Shown piece after piece: positions 6,721 through 8,527 of a DNA stretch of 8,527 nt. The first letter of the stretch is position 1; each line of letters starts with the position of its first letter. This stretch comes from Gammaproteobacteria bacterium (GTDB lineage: Bacteria > Pseudomonadota > Gammaproteobacteria > Steroidobacterales > GCA-2729495), in assembly GCA_030429685.1 (NCBI GenBank), contig JAUIEY010000080.1, positions 1 through 8,527 on the forward strand, written 5' to 3'. The translations under genes were made by a program, and so were the position numbers. A model generated the notes under the pieces. That model was not told where the DNA came from. It saw only the letters and a list, made by a program, of their open reading frames with translations, and searched no databases.

Positions 6721-7781
6721 TGTATCTGAACTTCTGGTATCCGATGGCGCTCAGCGAAGAAGTGAGCGATGCACCGGTCAAAGTAAAGGCGCTGGGTCAG
6801 TATTTTGCTTTGTTCCGCAGTACATCCGGGCAGGTCAATTGTCTTGCCAACGTTTGCCTGCACCGCGGCGGTTCCCTGGCGGCCGGTAAACAGATAGACG
6901 ACTGCCTGCAGTGTCCCTACCACGGCTGGCAATTTGATGGCGCCGGCAAGTGCACTCGCATCCCCACGCTGCCGGCCGACGGCAAAATTCCGGCTCGTGC
7001 GCGGGTGGATTCCTATCCGGTCGAAGAGCGCTACGGTGTGGTATTTGCGTTTCTCGGCGACCTGCCGGAAGCAGAGCGCCCGCCCATTCTGGAAATCAAA
7101 GAGTGGGGGCTGGAAGGCTGGAGCATCCCACGTCTGGTTTACCCGTGGGAAGCGAATGTGGAACGAGTAATCGAAAACGGGTTGGATGCCACCCATACCG
7201 AGTTTGTCCACCCTTCTGCCGGTATGCAAGGATCGTTCGACCCGGCTGAGCTGGACGATGCCAAACTTATTGCGCATGCATGGGGCAATGAGTTTCTGAC
7301 AGAGACCCCGCGGGTTGTTATTTCGCATGGTCATCACGGCGCCAACCACCAGTGGACTCACCTGGATGTGGACATGGGAGGCGGCACCCGCGGACATTTC
7401 AATTTTTATTCTTTCGTCCGGCCCATCGATGAAAACTCGGTAATGCGTTATTTGTTTATCGGCCGCGATTTCAATACCGGCGAAAAGCAGGACAAGTACA
7501 TCAGTGACATGACCCTGTCATTTGAAAAAGAAGACCGGCCGGTCATCGAGGACATGCAGCCGGTACAGTCGCCGGTGGGCTCAAGCGGCGAACTGCTGCT
7601 GCCCGAAGACGAGGTTATGCTGGCCTACCGCAAAAACCTGGCGGAATGGCGCGCCAGAGGCTGGCGTATAGACAGCAAGGCAATTGCTGACGACCCGCGC
7701 AATACCTATGCCGTGCCATCGCCGGCGCGCCGCGACGGCGGAACCTGGTTGCGCAAAGCCGTGCCTGTTTGTGCAGAATAG
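6720..7781 (+). CDS. Rieske non-heme iron oxygenase, oxygenase component
   Basis: The 353-residue cytoplasmic protein has an N-terminal Rieske [2Fe-2S] domain with C46-L-H48 and C65-P-Y-H68 (CPYHGW), and a C-terminal catalytic domain. The mononuclear iron ligands are in NGLDATHTEFVH (D156 bridging, H159 and H164); the third carboxylate is probably around E271-D272 (KEDRPVIED). Length and layout match the single-subunit VanA / pheophorbide a oxygenase-like branch, which performs O- or N-demethylation or hydroxylation with O2. It lacks the C-terminal membrane helices and CxxC of plant pheophorbide a oxygenase. No ferredoxin-type reductase is encoded in the window, so the electron donor is elsewhere, or the neighbouring flavin-reductase-like protein contributes. 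The start ATG overlaps the MarR stop codon (TGATG) behind GGAG at 6709-6712, so both are made from one transcript under the palindromic operator. The substrate is unknown. Confidence 0.92.
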   Translation: MYLNFWYPMALSEEVSDAPVKVKALGQYFALFRSTSGQVNCLANVCLHRGGSLAAGKQIDDCLQCPYHGWQFDGAGKCTRIPTLPADGKIPARARVDSYPVEERYGVVFAFLGDLPEAERPPILEIKEWGLEGWSIPRLVYPWEANVERVIENGLDATHTEFVHPSAGMQGSFDPAELDDAKLIAHAWGNEFLTETPRVVISHGHHGANHQWTHLDVDMGGGTRGHFNFYSFVRPIDENSVMRYLFIGRDFNTGEKQDKYISDMTLSFEKEDRPVIEDMQPVQSPVGSSGELLLPEDEVMLAYRKNLAEWRARGWRIDSKAIADDPRNTYAVPSPARRDGGTWLRKAVPVCAE

Positions 7782-7855
7782 TTACAATATAAGCCTGCCT
7801 GAGCGCAGCTAATGACTTAGTATTAGTTCCTTCAGCTGTTTCGAGGATCGTTCGT

Positions 7856-8413
7856 TTGGCCGCCAGTTTGCTTGAACAAGTCGCACAGGGCGATCAGTCG
7901 GCCGTCGGCAAAGTTCTGGATCAGTACGGCGATCTGGTCTGGTCGCTGGCACGCCGCTTTCTGGGCAATTCTCCGGAAGCCGAAGATGCGGTTCAGGATA
8001 TTTTTATTGCGGTCTGGTCCAGCGCCGAGCGCTATAAGCCTGAACTGGCCAGCGAGGTCACTTTTGTTGCCACCATTGCGCGGCGCCGTCTGATTGATCG
8101 GCTACGCAAGAACAGTCGCACACCCGATTCCGAAACCTACGACGAGAGCATAGCGACCCAGAATCCGGATCCGGTCAACCGCATTACCGAAAATGTTGAA
8201 GTGCAGAACGTGGTGCGAGTCCTGAATGACATGCCGGAACAGCACAGAGAGATACTGTCGCTTTCGATCTATGAAGGCTACAGCCATTCCGAAATCGCTG
8301 ACCGGCTGGCGATTCCACTGGGAACGGTAAAAACGCGGGTCCGACGCGGCCTGATACACATACGCGAGCAACTCGAACTCGACGACGCGGATCGCCAGGA
8401 GCAGGCATCATGA
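7856..8413 (+). CDS. ECF-type RNA polymerase sigma factor (sigma-70 family)
   Basis: The 185-residue protein has two sigma regions and little else. Sigma-2 spans about 18-85, with DAVQDIFIAVW (44-54) and ATIARRRLIDRLRK (72-85) for -10 recognition. Sigma-4 spans about 122-172, with MPEQHREILSLSIYEGYS and the helix-turn-helix EIADRLAIPLGTVKTRVRRG (146-165) for -35 recognition. The start is TTG at 7856: GAGGAT at 7843-7848 lies at ideal distance and no ATG or GTG fits, so a weak start codon may keep levels low. The 74 bp before it show no clear terminator or promoter, and read-through from the Rieske gene is possible. The stop overlaps the next start by 4 nt (ATGA), the usual coupling of an ECF factor with its anti-sigma factor. 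What it responds to is unknown. Confidence 0.92.
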   Translation: MAASLLEQVAQGDQSAVGKVLDQYGDLVWSLARRFLGNSPEAEDAVQDIFIAVWSSAERYKPELASEVTFVATIARRRLIDRLRKNSRTPDSETYDESIATQNPDPVNRITENVEVQNVVRVLNDMPEQHREILSLSIYEGYSHSEIADRLAIPLGTVKTRVRRGLIHIREQLELDDADRQEQAS

Positions 8414-8527
8414 CTCGCCGCTCTACCAATACAACTGCCCGACTCGACGAATTGTTTCTGGAACAGGCCATCAATGGTCTGGATGAAACACAAATTGACG
8501 AACTGGATTCGTTGCTGGGCACCGGGG
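8410..8527 (+). CDS. Probable anti-sigma factor, N-terminal fragment (runs off window)
   Basis: Only 39 codons are inside the window. The ATG overlaps the sigma factor stop (ATGA). The visible part holds a short acidic helical stretch, LFLEQAINGLDETQIDELDS, resembling the first helices of anti-sigma factors (a D-E-L...L-x-x-A/E-x-x-x-L-x-x-L pattern). No zinc-binding motif has appeared yet. The assignment rests mainly on position and coupling. Confidence 0.6.
   Translation, partial: MTRRSTNTTARLDELFLEQAINGLDETQIDELDSLLGTG

Noticed and set aside
6534..7397. Minus-strand open frame of 287 codons
   Set aside because: It lies opposite the MarR and Rieske genes, whose motifs are unambiguous; it is the mirror of GC-rich codon use.
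7782..7855. Candidate promoter before the ECF sigma factor (TATAAG near 7788, TATTAG near 7821)
   Set aside because: AT-rich hexamers are present, but no -35 partner at a normal distance and no clear ECF-type promoter pair; too weak to list.

Overview
The window is a gene-dense stretch of moderately GC-rich proteobacterial DNA. The gene set suggests an aerobic, assimilatory, probably marine or soil heterotroph in the Gamma- or Alphaproteobacteria: siroheme sulfite reductase flanked by DUF2849 and DUF934, a Tat lipoprotein, a PQQ-dependent dehydrogenase and a Rieske oxygenase. I cannot name the genus. No tRNA, rRNA, CRISPR or insertion sequence was seen.

Layout. (1) 1-891, minus: the start of a glucose-dehydrogenase-like PQQ dehydrogenase, cut by the window edge and apparently missing its central part. 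(2) 946-1755, plus: a short-chain dehydrogenase resembling chlorophyll(ide) b reductases, divergent from the PQQ gene across only 54 bp and followed by a Rho-independent terminator. (3) 1884-4326, plus: a sulfite-assimilation operon of DUF2849, cysI-type sulfite reductase hemoprotein and DUF934. Its end converges on the next unit, with a 9-bp hairpin at the junction. (4) 4343-6164, minus: a two-gene operon in which a Tat-exported DUF1838 lipoprotein comes first and a flavin-reductase-like protein with a PCP_red-like tail second. (5) 6259-7781, plus: a MarR-family regulator with a 1-nt overlap to a Rieske mononuclear-iron oxygenase. (6) 7856 to the end, plus: an ECF sigma factor overlapping by 4 nt a probable anti-sigma factor that runs off the window.

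The most interesting part is units 4 and 5. They diverge from an intergenic region holding a perfect 38-bp palindrome (6205-6242), itself made of overlapping TGACAG-CTGTCA dyads. This looks like the operator of the MarR protein controlling both directions. The four genes then form a compact, self-contained candidate catabolic or detoxification module whose substrate is unknown. Three proteins in the window (the SDR, the flavin-reductase fusion, the Rieske oxygenase) have relatives in chlorophyll metabolism, so a tetrapyrrole or other aromatic substrate is a testable but unproven idea.

Function calls come from motif and family recognition by eye. No database search was possible.
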